A stretch of DNA of 24,276 bases from positions 1 to 24,276 of the forward strand of contig JAITBX010000238.1 of NCBI GenBank assembly GCA_031283405.1. Reading direction: 5' to 3'. The notes under the pieces were generated by a model. That model had not been told where the DNA came from. It saw nothing but the letters and a program-made list of their open reading frames with translations, and made no database searches. Of the stretch, positions 14,185 to 22,788 are shown one piece after another (the first letter of the stretch is position 1; each line of letters begins with the position of its first letter). The stretch is from Burkholderiales bacterium. Its GTDB lineage: Bacteria > Pseudomonadota > Gammaproteobacteria > Burkholderiales > Casimicrobiaceae. The translations under genes were made by a program, and so were the position numbers.

Positions 14185-14829
14185 ATGACCACCGCCCTCG
14201 CCATCATCAGCATCATTGCCGCGCTGGCGATGGGCGCGGTGAGTCCGGGGCCTTCTTTTGTTTTGGTTGCCCGCACCGCCGCTGCCGCCGGTCGCCGCGA
14301 AGCGCTCGCCACGGCGTTGGGGCTGGGTTGTGGCGCGTTCACTTTTGCAGTCATGGCGCTGCTCGGACTGCACGCCGTTTTTACCGCCGTGCCGTGGGCG
14401 TATGCCGCGCTCAAACTGGGCAGCGGCGCTTACCTGATTTTTTTGGCGTACAAAATATGGCACAGCGCCCGCCAACCGTTGCCGTCGCTGGCGCTCGCCG
14501 ATGCCTCGCGCGACGCCGATCAGCGGCGCATTCTTCTTCGCGCTTACTTTCGCGGACTGGCCACGCAGTTGAGCAACCCCAAAACCGCCGTCGTCTTCGC
14601 CGGCGTTTTTGCGGCGCTGATGCCCGAACATCCGGCGCCGGCGTTTTACCTGATCGTACCCATCGCCGCCTTTGTCATCGACGCCGGTTGGTACACCATC
14701 GTCTCTTGCGCACTGTCGGCAGCCGCGCCGCGCGCCGTTTACCTGCGCTACAAAGCATGGATTGACCGCCTCGCCGGCACCATCATGGGGCTGCTCGGAC
14801 TCAAATTGATTTCGATGGTCAGGCAATAA
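14185..14829 (+). CDS. LysE/RhtB-family amino-acid exporter
   Basis: 214 residues with about six hydrophobic segments covering most of the protein. Family signatures are the N-terminal SPGPSFVLVARTAAAAGRRE motif (about 20-40), GLGCGAFTFAV, LKLGSGAYLIFLAYKIW, and the second half FRGLATQLSNPKTAVVFAGVF (about 124-145). RhtB/LysE proteins export amino acids or related small molecules by proton exchange; the substrate here cannot be read from sequence. It starts 24 bases after the lipoprotein gene, so co-transcription is likely. No strong ribosome binding site is seen before the ATG. Confidence 0.9.
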   Translation: MTTALAIISIIAALAMGAVSPGPSFVLVARTAAAAGRREALATALGLGCGAFTFAVMALLGLHAVFTAVPWAYAALKLGSGAYLIFLAYKIWHSARQPLPSLALADASRDADQRRILLRAYFRGLATQLSNPKTAVVFAGVFAALMPEHPAPAFYLIVPIAAFVIDAGWYTIVSCALSAAAPRAVYLRYKAWIDRLAGTIMGLLGLKLISMVRQ

Positions 14830-14877
14830 TCGGCGCGGAAGAACGAACGCGCTTTGCCTGAATACCCTTTTGGGCAG

Positions 14878-14895
14878 GACGCCAAGAGCGGCGTC
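14878..14895. repeat. GACGCC-N6-GGCGTC hairpin between lysE-like gene and mutS
   Basis: Perfect 6-bp inverted repeat with loop AAGAGC, preceded by TGCC-N11-GGGCA (14855-14875). It has no T run. It resembles the short GC-rich dispersed hairpins elsewhere in the window. Confidence 0.45.
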
Positions 14896-14918
14896 TCCTA
14901 CACCCCCTCTCCAGCGGT

Positions 14919-14924
14919 TATACT
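14919..14924 (+). promoter_or_regulatory. Possible -10 box of mutS
   Basis: TATACT (5/6) lies 26 bases before the TTG start; no acceptable -35 is seen at 16-18 bases. The resulting leader would be about 20 nt with no ribosome binding site. Confidence 0.25.
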
Positions 14925-14949
14925 TCTCTCTCTGCCGTTGTTCTCTTGA

Positions 14950-17574
14950 TTGAGTCGTTCGTTGAGAAAATCATCATCCTCAGTTGCCAATATCTCCGCG
15001 CCGACGCACAGCCCCGTCATGGCGCAGTATCTCGGCTTCAAGGCCGAGCATCCGGACAAGCTCGTCTTTTACCGGATGGGGGATTTTTATGAGCTTTTTT
15101 TTGAAGACGCCGAACGCGCGGCGCGTTTGCTCGACATCACGCTGACCGCTCGCGGCCAATCGGCGGGACGCCCCATTCCGATGGCGGGCGTGCCGTTTCA
15201 CGCCGCCGAACAATATCTGGCGCGCTTGATGCGGCTCGGCGAAACCGTGGTGATCGTCGAACAAATCGGCGATCCCGCTACGAGCAAAGGGCCGGTCGAG
15301 CGAAAAATCACGCGAATCGTCACGCCCGGAACGCTGGCCGACGCCAGTCTGCTCGACGCGCGCCGTGATCGTCCGCTCGCCGCGTGCGTGATCGACGGCC
15401 ATCGCGCAGGATTCGCGTGGCTCAATTTTGCATCGGGGCGTTTCACCTTGACCGAAGTGGCGGCGCGCGAAGTCTCGGCGTTGCTGGAGCGCATCGAGCC
15501 GGCCGAATGGTTGATGCCTGACGACGATAACACCGCGTCGCGTCCTCCGTTTGCATTATCGCCGCGCTTGTTGCCGCCGTGGCATTTCGATCTTGAATCG
15601 GCGCGGCGCGTGTTGCTCAAACAATTCGATATTGCCAGCCTCGACGGCTTCGGCGTCGCCGACATGCCCGCCGCAATTTGCGCCGCCGGCGCTTTGCTCG
15701 CTTACGCCGGCTCCACGCAAACGACGCCGCTGGCGCACGTCACCACATTACAGGTCGAAGATCACCATCACACGTTGCAACTCGACAACGCCACCCGTCG
15801 CAGTCTCGAAATCACGTCAACATTGAGCGGCGAAGCGGCGCCGACCTTGCTGTCGATACTCGATACTTGCGGCACCGCCGCCGGCAGCCGTCTGCTGCGC
15901 TCGTGGTTGACGCGGCCACTGCGCGACGCGCTGGAAGCTGTCTCGCGTCACGACGCCATCGACACACTGCTGACGCAACCGAACGTCGCGCGCGAAGCAT
16001 CGTCGCTGCTCAAACGTTGCGCCGACATTGAACGCATCGCCGCCCGCATCGCATTGAAGACGGCGCGCCCGCGTGATCTTTCCGGTTTACGCGACACGCT
16101 GGCGCTGTTGCCGTCGTTTCGCCAACTCGTTTCAATTTTTGAAACACCGCTCTTGGTTGAACTCGGCGCGGCGTTTGACGCCGATCCGCAATGGCAAACG
16201 TTGCTCGCGCGCGCCATCATGGAAGAACCAGCCTCGCATTTGCGCGACGGCGGTGTGATCGCCGAAGGCTTCAATGCCGAGCTCGACGAACTGCGCGCGA
16301 TCGACCGCGATTGCGGCGCATTTCTGCTCGATCTCGAACGGCGCGAACGCGAACGCACCGGCATCACCTCCTTGAAAGTTGAATACAACCGCGTGCATGG
16401 TTTTTATATCGAAGTCACGCACACCAATAGCGACAAAGTGCCCGATGATTATCGTCGCCGGCAAACGCTCAAAAACGCCGAGCGCTACATCACGCCGGAA
16501 CTCAAAGCGTTTGAAGACAAAGCGCTGTCGGCGCAAGAGCGCGCGCTGGCGCGCGAGAAATGGTTGTTCGATCAGTTGCTCGACACGCTCGCCGCCGCCG
16601 TGCCGGCTTTACAGCAGGTCGCCGCCGCGCTCGCGCAATTCGATGTGTTGTCAACGCATTCCCAACGCACTGCCGCATTAAGTTTGACGCGGCCGCAGTT
16701 TTCCGAAACGCCCGGCCTCGCCGTCGAAGCAGGCCGCCACCTCGTTGTCGAACAACAAGTCGAGCACTTCATTCCCAATGATGTTGCGCTCGATTCCGCC
16801 CGCCGCTTGTTGATCGTCACCGGTCCCAACATGGGCGGCAAATCAACCTACATGCGGCAAACAGCAGTGATTGCGTTGCTCGCTTACTGCGGTTTTTTCG
16901 TTCCGGCGCAACGCGTCGTGATCGGCCCGCTCGATGCCATCTTCACTCGCATCGGCGCTTCCGACGATCTTGCCGGCGGCCGCTCGACGTTCATGGTGGA
17001 GATGACCGAAGCCGCGTTCATCTTGAATCGCGCCACTGAAAAAAGCCTGGTGTTGATCGACGAAATCGGTCGCGGCACTTCGACCTTCGACGGTTTGGCG
17101 CTGGCGTGGGCGATTGCGCATCGTCTCGCCGAACACAACCGCGCGCTGACGTTGTTCGCCACGCATTATTTTGAATTGACGGCGTTGCCTTCTGAAATCG
17201 ACGGTTGCGCCAACATTCATTTCGATGCCGTCGAGCACAAAGAAGGCATCGTGTTTTTGCACAGCGTTGCCGAAGGTCCGGCCAGCCAAAGCTACGGCTT
17301 GCAAGTGGCGCGTCTTGCCGGCGTGCCGCGCGAAACGTTGCGGCAGGCGCGCAACTATCTCGCGCGTCTCGAAAAAATGGGGCTGCGCGACGAACGTCAA
17401 GGCGATCTTTTCGCGCCGCAGATGATGTCCTCGTGTGATGCACCTTCCTTCTCTGCCGCAGAAACGTTGACTGAATCCGCATTGCACCAAGCTGTCGATG
17501 CGCTCGACCCCGATGCGTTGACGCCGCGCGAAGCGCTCAATCAGCTTTACGCGTTGAAAAAATTACTCTCATGA
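14950..17574 (+). CDS. mutS: DNA mismatch repair ATPase MutS
   Basis: 874 residues, full length. It recognises mismatches and recruits MutL. The mismatch-probing Phe-x-Glu is F46-Y47-E48 in YRMGDFYELF; domain I continues with LLDITLTARG and PMAGVPFHA. Connector, lever and clamp domains follow (about 140-580). The ATPase domain has Walker A GPNMGGKST (625-633), Walker B LVLIDEIGRGTSTFDG (DE at 704-705) and the ATHYFEL switch; a C-terminal tail ends LTPREALNQLYALKKLL. The frame opens immediately after an in-frame TGA with TTG (14950). A later ATG (15019) would remove the conserved THSPVMAQYL segment, so TTG at 14950 or 14962 is preferred. It overlaps the next gene by ATGA. Confidence 0.96.
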   Translation: MSRSLRKSSSSVANISAPTHSPVMAQYLGFKAEHPDKLVFYRMGDFYELFFEDAERAARLLDITLTARGQSAGRPIPMAGVPFHAAEQYLARLMRLGETVVIVEQIGDPATSKGPVERKITRIVTPGTLADASLLDARRDRPLAACVIDGHRAGFAWLNFASGRFTLTEVAAREVSALLERIEPAEWLMPDDDNTASRPPFALSPRLLPPWHFDLESARRVLLKQFDIASLDGFGVADMPAAICAAGALLAYAGSTQTTPLAHVTTLQVEDHHHTLQLDNATRRSLEITSTLSGEAAPTLLSILDTCGTAAGSRLLRSWLTRPLRDALEAVSRHDAIDTLLTQPNVAREASSLLKRCADIERIAARIALKTARPRDLSGLRDTLALLPSFRQLVSIFETPLLVELGAAFDADPQWQTLLARAIMEEPASHLRDGGVIAEGFNAELDELRAIDRDCGAFLLDLERRERERTGITSLKVEYNRVHGFYIEVTHTNSDKVPDDYRRRQTLKNAERYITPELKAFEDKALSAQERALAREKWLFDQLLDTLAAAVPALQQVAAALAQFDVLSTHSQRTAALSLTRPQFSETPGLAVEAGRHLVVEQQVEHFIPNDVALDSARRLLIVTGPNMGGKSTYMRQTAVIALLAYCGFFVPAQRVVIGPLDAIFTRIGASDDLAGGRSTFMVEMTEAAFILNRATEKSLVLIDEIGRGTSTFDGLALAWAIAHRLAEHNRALTLFATHYFELTALPSEIDGCANIHFDAVEHKEGIVFLHSVAEGPASQSYGLQVARLAGVPRETLRQARNYLARLEKMGLRDERQGDLFAPQMMSSCDAPSFSAAETLTESALHQAVDALDPDALTPREALNQLYALKKLLS

Positions 17575-18935
17575 TTTTGCGCAACACTACGATGGCGCAA
17601 ATCGCCATCGCGCTGTCTTCGTTTCTGGTGCCGTTCATCGGCTCGGCGCTCAATCTGGCGTTGCCGCAAATCGGTCGCGACCTCGGCATGAATGTGGTCA
17701 CGCTGGGCTTGATGGTGTCAGCGTATCTGTTGCCGTGCGCAATGTTTCAAATGCCTGCTGCCCGCCTCGGCGATTTGTATGGACGCCGCAAAATTTTTCT
17801 GCTCGGCGTCGGCGGCTTCACCCTCTTTTCATTCTTGAGCAGCCTCGCCTGGTCATCGACAACACTGATCGCGTTTCGCGCCTTAACCGGCGTCAGCAGC
17901 GCCATGATGTTCGGCACGGCCATCGCCATTCTGACCTCGCTCTTTCCCTTGCAACAGCGCGGCAAAGTGCTCGGCATCAACACCACCGTCGTCTATTCGG
18001 CGCTGTCCATCGGGCCGATCCTCGGCGGCTTGCTGACGCATTACCTCGGCTGGCGCAGCATCTTCGTCGCCTGCTGCGCGATCAGCGCCACAGCCTTTAC
18101 TTTTTCGCTCATCGCCATTCGTGACGAGTGGGCGGAAGCGCGCGGCGAACCGTTCGACCTCGTCGGCTCGGCGCTCTACGCGCTGATGCTGTTCGCGGTG
18201 ATCTGCGGTTTCTCTCTGCTGCCCGACACCACCAGTTGGATGCTTCTGATTCTCGGCATCATCGCAGCGATTGTGTTCGTGCGCTACGAAGCGCGCCATC
18301 GCTTTCCGGTGTTCAAACTCGACTTGCTCGTCAACAATCGCGCCTTTCGTCTTTCGACCATCGCCGCGATGATCAATTATTCGGCCACTTCCGCTTCGAC
18401 GTTTTTGCTCAGCCTTTACCTGCAATCCGTGCGCGGCCTCGACGCGCAGCACGCAGGATTTTTGCTGGTGCTGCAACCGATCATTCAAACCCTCGTTTCG
18501 CCGCTGGCAGGTCGCTGGTCGGATCGCGTTCATCCCGCTTCGCTTGCGACAGCGGGCATGAGCATGGTGACGCTGGCGTTGTTCGGCCTGTGTTTCCTGA
18601 CCGAGAACACGCCGTGGCTCATGTTCGTCGCTTTGCTGTTGCTGCTCGGCGCCGGCTTCGGCATCTTCTCATCGCCCAACGTCAACATGATCATGAGTTC
18701 CGTTGATAAAGCCGCTTACGGCACCGCTTCCGCCGTCACCGGCACCGCCCGCCTGATCGGCCAATCGTTCAGTATCGGCATCGCCACCTTGGCGATTCAT
18801 CTTTACTTGGGTACTGCCTCCATCACCCCGGCGCAACACGCCGCCTACATGTCCAGCCTGCGCCTGACCTGCGCCGTTTTCGCCGCGCTGTGTTTGGTCG
18901 GGAATTACGCCTCAGCGGCGCGGTTGAAGAAGTAA
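17571..18935 (+). CDS. MFS transporter, DHA2 (EmrB/QacA)-like
   Basis: 454 residues with roughly 12-14 hydrophobic segments. Motif A is present after TM2 as ARLGDLYGRRKIF (about 64-76), the antiporter motif C appears in SIGPILGGLLTHYLGWR (about 144-160), and the N-terminal LNLALPQIGRDLG is typical of DHA2 drug/proton antiporters. It probably exports lipophilic or amphipathic compounds; the substrate is unknown. The ATG overlaps the mutS stop (ATGA), implying translational coupling, which is unusual for mutS. Its 3' end overlaps the convergent PH-like gene by 24 bases. Confidence 0.9.
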   Translation: MILRNTTMAQIAIALSSFLVPFIGSALNLALPQIGRDLGMNVVTLGLMVSAYLLPCAMFQMPAARLGDLYGRRKIFLLGVGGFTLFSFLSSLAWSSTTLIAFRALTGVSSAMMFGTAIAILTSLFPLQQRGKVLGINTTVVYSALSIGPILGGLLTHYLGWRSIFVACCAISATAFTFSLIAIRDEWAEARGEPFDLVGSALYALMLFAVICGFSLLPDTTSWMLLILGIIAAIVFVRYEARHRFPVFKLDLLVNNRAFRLSTIAAMINYSATSASTFLLSLYLQSVRGLDAQHAGFLLVLQPIIQTLVSPLAGRWSDRVHPASLATAGMSMVTLALFGLCFLTENTPWLMFVALLLLLGAGFGIFSSPNVNMIMSSVDKAAYGTASAVTGTARLIGQSFSIGIATLAIHLYLGTASITPAQHAAYMSSLRLTCAVFAALCLVGNYASAARLKK

Positions 18936-19526
18936 TTGTTGTTGCGCTTCACTGACGATGTTGTAAACGTTGCGAGCATCTTCGATATTTTCGAATGTCG
19001 GCCACGGAAATCTTGGGTATATGCCTGACAAGTTTGTTGGAAACGCCATTGCCTGCGCCCATATGGCTCGTGGGCTGCGAGCCGAAAACTCAATGAAAGA
19101 AATATCACCCGTCTTGTCGGGATGCTCTGCAAGAGATATTTTGTTGATCCCTTGCAGCCCCATGCTTTTTGCCGCACAAAATTGCGTCAAAAGAATCTCC
19201 CTTTTATCTGTCACGCCATAATAAGTACGGCTACGTCGATAGCTATCCCAGAAGAAATGTCCGGCAAGCAGATAAAACCCTGTCAATATGCACAGAATGC
19301 TCACCAAGAAAACACTTGCGCGCAACTCACCTGCGTACGTTATAAGAAAATATGTCCCAAAAGATATAGAAAAGATGCCGCCAAGCAACGAGAACGGAAG
19401 CCACACAAAAAATAACACCGTATCCATCTGTGGAAAATATATCCCTTGCTTCGGCTGACCGCTCCAGAGCAACCGTTCTCCCGGCTCAAGTTCCGCTTGC
19501 AAATTTTGCTGCATCCCGAAAAACAT
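18912..19526 (-). CDS. Small membrane protein with bacterial PH-like (YdbS/YdbT-type) features
   Basis: 204 residues. The N-terminal LEPGERLLWSGQPKQGIYF (about 13-31) is the usual opening of short bacterial PH-like membrane proteins. Two transmembrane helices follow (about 36-60 and 68-90), then YYGVTDKREILLTQ and a C-terminal cytoplasmic domain. Function is unknown. It starts nine bases after the dut stop with AAAGGGA seven bases upstream, so it is in the coaBC-dut operon. Its C-terminal codons overlap the end of the convergent MFS gene by 24 bases. It is somewhat lower in GC than its neighbours. Confidence 0.75.
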   Translation of the reverse strand: MFFGMQQNLQAELEPGERLLWSGQPKQGIYFPQMDTVLFFVWLPFSLLGGIFSISFGTYFLITYAGELRASVFLVSILCILTGFYLLAGHFFWDSYRRSRTYYGVTDKREILLTQFCAAKSMGLQGINKISLAEHPDKTGDISFIEFSARSPRAIWAQAMAFPTNLSGIYPRFPWPTFENIEDARNVYNIVSEAQQQLLLQPRR

Positions 19527-19535
19527 CTTTTCCCT

Positions 19536-19985
19536 TTACCGCCCGCTGCTCCCGAACCCGCCTTCGCCGCGCGCGCTTTCCTCGAACGCCTCAACGACAA
19601 CAAATTCGGGTTGCAGTACCGGCACGATGATGAGTTGCGCCAGCCGGTCGAACGGTTGCAGTGTGAACGTCGCATCGCTGCGATTCCAGCAACTCACCAT
19701 CAGCGGCCCCTGATAATCGGCGTCGATCAGGCCGACCAGATTGCCGAGCACGATTCCGTGTTTGTGCCCCAATCCCGAACGCGGCAGGATCATCGCCGCG
19801 TATGCGGGATCGCCGATGTGCAACGCCAGACCGGTCGAAACCAGATGCGTTGAACCCGGCGTCAAAACCAGCGGCGCATCGAGGCAGGCGCGCAAATCGA
19901 CTCCGGCGGAACCGGCTGTCGCCGCTGTCGGCACATGCGCCCGCATCCGTTTGTCGAGGATTTTGATTTTGACTTTCAATTTCAT
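19536..19985 (-). CDS. dut: Deoxyuridine 5'-triphosphate nucleotidohydrolase (dUTPase)
   Basis: 149 residues, homotrimeric dUTPase type. It hydrolyses dUTP to dUMP and pyrophosphate, keeping uracil out of DNA and feeding dTMP synthesis. All five motifs are visible: GSAGVDLRA, PRSGLGHKHG, GLIDADYQGPL with catalytic D90, RLAQLIIVPV, and the C-terminal arm RGEGGFGSSGR that closes on the active site. The start MKLKVKIKILD follows a GGAAAG stretch. It lies downstream of coaBC as in many proteobacteria, but a dispersed repeat separates the two. Confidence 0.97.
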   Translation of the reverse strand: MKLKVKIKILDKRMRAHVPTAATAGSAGVDLRACLDAPLVLTPGSTHLVSTGLALHIGDPAYAAMILPRSGLGHKHGIVLGNLVGLIDADYQGPLMVSCWNRSDATFTLQPFDRLAQLIIVPVLQPEFVVVEAFEESARGEGGFGSSGR

Positions 19986-20029
19986 GAATTTGCTTTCCGG
20001 TTTTTTGTTGATTTGTTTTTAGAACATTG

Positions 20030-20143
20030 TTGATTCATGTCTGCACATTCCTTCCCTTCTCCCTGCCCCCTTTTGAAAGGGGGTGGCGCGCAGCGCCGGG
20101 GGTTTGTCGGGAGAGGGTGCCCCGAAGGGACAGGAGAGGGGGC
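20030..20143 (+). repeat. Dispersed multi-hairpin element, copy B
   Basis: Nearly identical to copy A from CTCCCTGCCCCCTTTT onward: CCCCCTTT-TG-AAAGGGGG, GGCGC-GCA-GCGCC, CGGGGGTTTGTCGGGAGAGGG, GCCCCGAAGGG. The leading sequence GATTCATGTCTGCACATTC matches the flank of copies A and C. It fills the gap between coaBC and dut and ends 15 bases short of the coaBC stop. Confidence 0.8.
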
Positions 20144-20157
20144 GTGCAATGTATTCA

Positions 20158-21426
20158 TCAAACACGTTTCACCCACTCATGAAATCGCTTCGCCACTTCT
20201 TCAATCAGAACACGCGCCAGCAGCGTTTTCTCCATGCGCGGCAACGGATGCGCGCCGTCGTCGTCGAGCAGAATCACTTCGTTGTCGTCGGCGTTGATTG
20301 CGTCCTGCGCCCGATTGGCAATCAGCAGCGGCAACTGTTTGCGTCGGCGTTTGGTTTCTCCCAGCGCCGTGATGTCTTGCGATTCGGCGGCGAAGCCGAC
20401 GCGAAAAACTTTCGGCGCGCGTTGCGCCAGTTCCGCCAGAATGTCGGTCGTGGCGCGCAAGGCCAGCGTCAATGTTTCGTTCGCCTCTTTTTTGAGTTTC
20501 TGCGCAGCCGAGGCGGCGGGCGCGTAGTCGGCCACGGCGGCGACGCCGATGAAAATATCGGCGCGGTCAACATGCGCGAACACCGCATCGGCCATTTCCT
20601 GCGCGCTGACCACGCCGATGCGCGTCACATCCATCGGCGTCGGCAGCGACACCGGTCCCGTCACCAGCGTGACCTTGGCGCCGGCTTGCGCGGCGGCTCG
20701 CGCCAGCGCGAAACCCATCTTGCCGGAGCTGCGGTTGGTCAAGCCGCGCACCGGATCGATCGCCTCGAATGTCGGCCCCGCCGTCAGCAACACGCGACGC
20801 CCCGCGAGCAACGCGCCGAATTCATCGCCATACGCCGACACCGTCGCCGCAATCGCTTCCGGCGACAGCATCCGTCCTTCGCCGGTTTCGCCGCAAGCCA
20901 GCTCGCCGCTGTCCGGCCCCAACACTTCCACACCGTCGGCGCGCAGAGCAGCAACGTTGCGCTGCGTCGCCGGATGCGACCACATCTGCTGGTTCATCGC
21001 CGGCGCCACGAACAGCGGACATTCACGCGCCAGACACAGCGCCGACAACACATCGTCGGCGCGTCCCTGCGCGGCGCGCCCCAGAAAATCCGCCGACGCT
21101 GGCGCTACCACAATCGCCTGCGCGCCACGCGACAGCGCGATGTGCTGCATGCCGTCGCCCGCCGATTCCTGCCACATCTCTCTCCACACCGGCCTTCCCG
21201 TCAACGCCTGAAACGTCAACGGCGCGACGAAGCGGCATGCCGCTGCCGTCATCACCACATCCACCGTGAATTCCGCTTTCACCCACAGCCGCGCCAACTC
21301 CGCCGCTTTGTACGCGGCGACGCTACCGGTAACGCCGAGTACGATTCGCCGCGGCATGCGCCCTGTCTCCGGCGTCACTTCGTCTGCTGTTTCTTCTGTC
21401 GCTTGCTTTACCATTTTCTTTTCCAT
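20158..21426 (-). CDS. coaBC: Bifunctional phosphopantothenoylcysteine decarboxylase/synthetase
   Basis: 422 residues, the Dfp/CoaBC fusion of coenzyme A synthesis: the C-terminal CoaB half couples phosphopantothenate to cysteine, and the N-terminal CoaC half (FMN-dependent) decarboxylates the product. CoaC marks are GVTGSVAAYKA, H95 (GMQHIALSRGA), N145 (APAMNQQMW) and C178 (ELACGETGEGRM), all about 20 residues later than in the E. coli protein. CoaB marks are LTAGPTFEAIDPVRG, TNRSSGKMG and K310 in QKLKK. The roughly 20-residue N-terminal excess may be real or may mean the start is M24 (MPRRIVLG). The chosen ATG sits at the edge of a dispersed repeat copy. It is divergent from radC, the common dfp-radC arrangement. 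Confidence 0.95.
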   Translation of the reverse strand: MEKKMVKQATEETADEVTPETGRMPRRIVLGVTGSVAAYKAAELARLWVKAEFTVDVVMTAAACRFVAPLTFQALTGRPVWREMWQESAGDGMQHIALSRGAQAIVVAPASADFLGRAAQGRADDVLSALCLARECPLFVAPAMNQQMWSHPATQRNVAALRADGVEVLGPDSGELACGETGEGRMLSPEAIAATVSAYGDEFGALLAGRRVLLTAGPTFEAIDPVRGLTNRSSGKMGFALARAAAQAGAKVTLVTGPVSLPTPMDVTRIGVVSAQEMADAVFAHVDRADIFIGVAAVADYAPAASAAQKLKKEANETLTLALRATTDILAELAQRAPKVFRVGFAAESQDITALGETKRRRKQLPLLIANRAQDAINADDNEVILLDDDGAHPLPRMEKTLLARVLIEEVAKRFHEWVKRV

Positions 21427-21580
21427 TCAACTCTGCACATTCTCTCCCCTTTCCGACGCTCTCGATAAGCCCCCTTTTTGAAAGGGGGTGGCGCGAAGCG
21501 CCGGGGGGGTTGTCAGGCGTAGGGGCGGCATTCTGCCGCCCGCACCGTTTAGGGCGATCACAGGTCGCCCCTGCGACGCT
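21424..21580 (+). repeat. Dispersed multi-hairpin element, copy C, plus adjoining hairpins
   Basis: Leading TTCAACTCTGCACATTCTCTC matches copies A and B. Then come CCCCCTTT-TTG-AAAGGGGG (21470-21488) and GGCGC-GAA-GCGCC, with the GGGAGAGGG part replaced by a second family: GGGCGGCA-TTC-TGCCGCCC (about 21523-21541) and GGGCGATC-ACA-GGTCGCCC (21552-21570). The left edge touches the coaBC ATG. Confidence 0.75.
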
Positions 21581-21595
21581 CTCCCCGCCCTGCAC

Positions 21596-21625
21596 TTGGC
21601 ATTTCCCAACATTAAAGTTTACACT
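21596..21625 (+). promoter_or_regulatory. Sigma70-type promoter for radC
   Basis: TTGGCA (21596-21601, 5/6) and TACACT (21620-21625, 4/6) with an 18-base spacer. The start would be near 21632, about 20 nt before the radC ATG. Confidence 0.45.
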
Positions 21626-21651
21626 GCGACGCTCACAACCGAGAAAAGCCG

Positions 21652-22341
21652 ATGACTATTTCGCACTGGCCTGAACAAGAGCGCCCCCGCGAGCGCCTCG
21701 CCACGCTCGGCGCGGCGGCACTGTCCGATGCCGAACTGCTGGCGATTCTGCTGCGCACCGGTGTGCGCGGCAAAACCGCCGTCGATCTGGCGCGCGACAT
21801 TCTCGTCCGGTTCGGCGGCGTTCGCGGCCTTCTCAATGCGCCCGACCACGAATGGCGCGCCATCGGCGGCCTCGGCGACGCCAAGCGGGCGCAGGTCATG
21901 GCTGGCATTGAGCTTGCCCGCCGCCTGCTGCGCGAAAGTCTCGCCGAGCGCAGCGCCCTGAATCGCCCCGAACAAGTCCGCGGATTTCTGAGCCTGTCGC
22001 TGGCCGGGCTGGCCTATGAATCTTTCCACGCGCTGTGGCTGGACAACCAAAACCGGCTGCTTGCCAGCGAAGAGCTTTTTCGCGGCACCTTGACAGAAGC
22101 CAGAGTTTACCCGCGCGAAGTCGTGAAGCGAGCGCTAACTTACAACGCTGCTGCTGTCATTTTTGCGCACAATCACCCCTCCGGTCACGCCGAGCCATCC
22201 GCCGCCGATCTGACCCTGACCCGCCAACTGACCGAAGCGCTGGCGCTGATCGATGTTCGTGTGCTCGATCATTTTGTCATCGCCGGCGCCGACACGATTT
22301 CGCTGGCGGAAAGCGGGGGCTTGGGCGGCTCGATCCTGTAG
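21652..22341 (+). CDS. radC: RadC family (JAMM/MPN fold) protein
   Basis: 229 residues. A helix-hairpin-helix-like N-terminal half (about 1-105, with ERLATLGAAALSDAELLAILLRTG and GGLGDAKRAQVMAGIELARR) precedes an MPN/JAB domain with the metal-binding JAMM pattern H173-N-H175-P-S-G and D186. Once linked to DNA repair, RadC's biochemical role is not settled; the fold suggests a zinc-dependent hydrolase. The ATG has GAGA eight bases upstream. It is divergent from coaBC, as in many proteobacteria. A hairpin (22340-22358) begins inside the stop codon. Confidence 0.93.
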   Translation: MTISHWPEQERPRERLATLGAAALSDAELLAILLRTGVRGKTAVDLARDILVRFGGVRGLLNAPDHEWRAIGGLGDAKRAQVMAGIELARRLLRESLAERSALNRPEQVRGFLSLSLAGLAYESFHALWLDNQNRLLASEELFRGTLTEARVYPREVVKRALTYNAAAVIFAHNHPSGHAEPSAADLTLTRQLTEALALIDVRVLDHFVIAGADTISLAESGGLGGSIL

Positions 22342-22358
22342 GCGACCTATGGTCGCCT
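22340..22358. repeat. AGGCGACC-TAT-GGTCGCCT hairpin at radC stop
   Basis: Perfect 8-bp stem with 3-base loop overlapping the TAG stop by two bases. No T run follows, so it is not a classical terminator. Same design as the hairpins at 9272 and 21552. Confidence 0.55.
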
Positions 22359-22788
22359 GTTGCAGCATTGGAATACTTGATGGCCGTGTTCATGTGTTGG
22401 TGTTCACTGAAACCATTACGGAGCAATCGCAACCCGCTCCTGTTTTGATAGTTTTGTCTCAAACCGCAGCGCCCGCTGTGCGCAGGCGCTGGGGGTTTGC
22501 CGGGATTCCATCCGGCGTGACCGTTGCTGCTCTTGGCCGTCTTCGCCTCACCGCAGTTTGCCCGTGTACCGCGCTTGGCGGACTGGTGACGGCAAGGGAG
22601 TGCCGCGCAGCGCCGCAAACCATGCTCGCGGCGCGCTCTTGTGCCGGACGAAGGCTCGCGGGTGGGCCAGCTACATCGGCGGTCAAATTGTTAAAGATCG
22701 GTGGCGCTTGGCGCGATGGCCGGGCGTTTGTTGTGGCTTGAAGCGATTATATGGATATGATCGCTGGCACCACTTGGATAATCTCGTT

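Noticed and set aside
20083..21468. 461-codon plus-strand frame opposite coaBC
   Set aside because: Arginine/histidine-rich shadow of coaBC, which has all catalytic residues; it begins inside a dispersed repeat.
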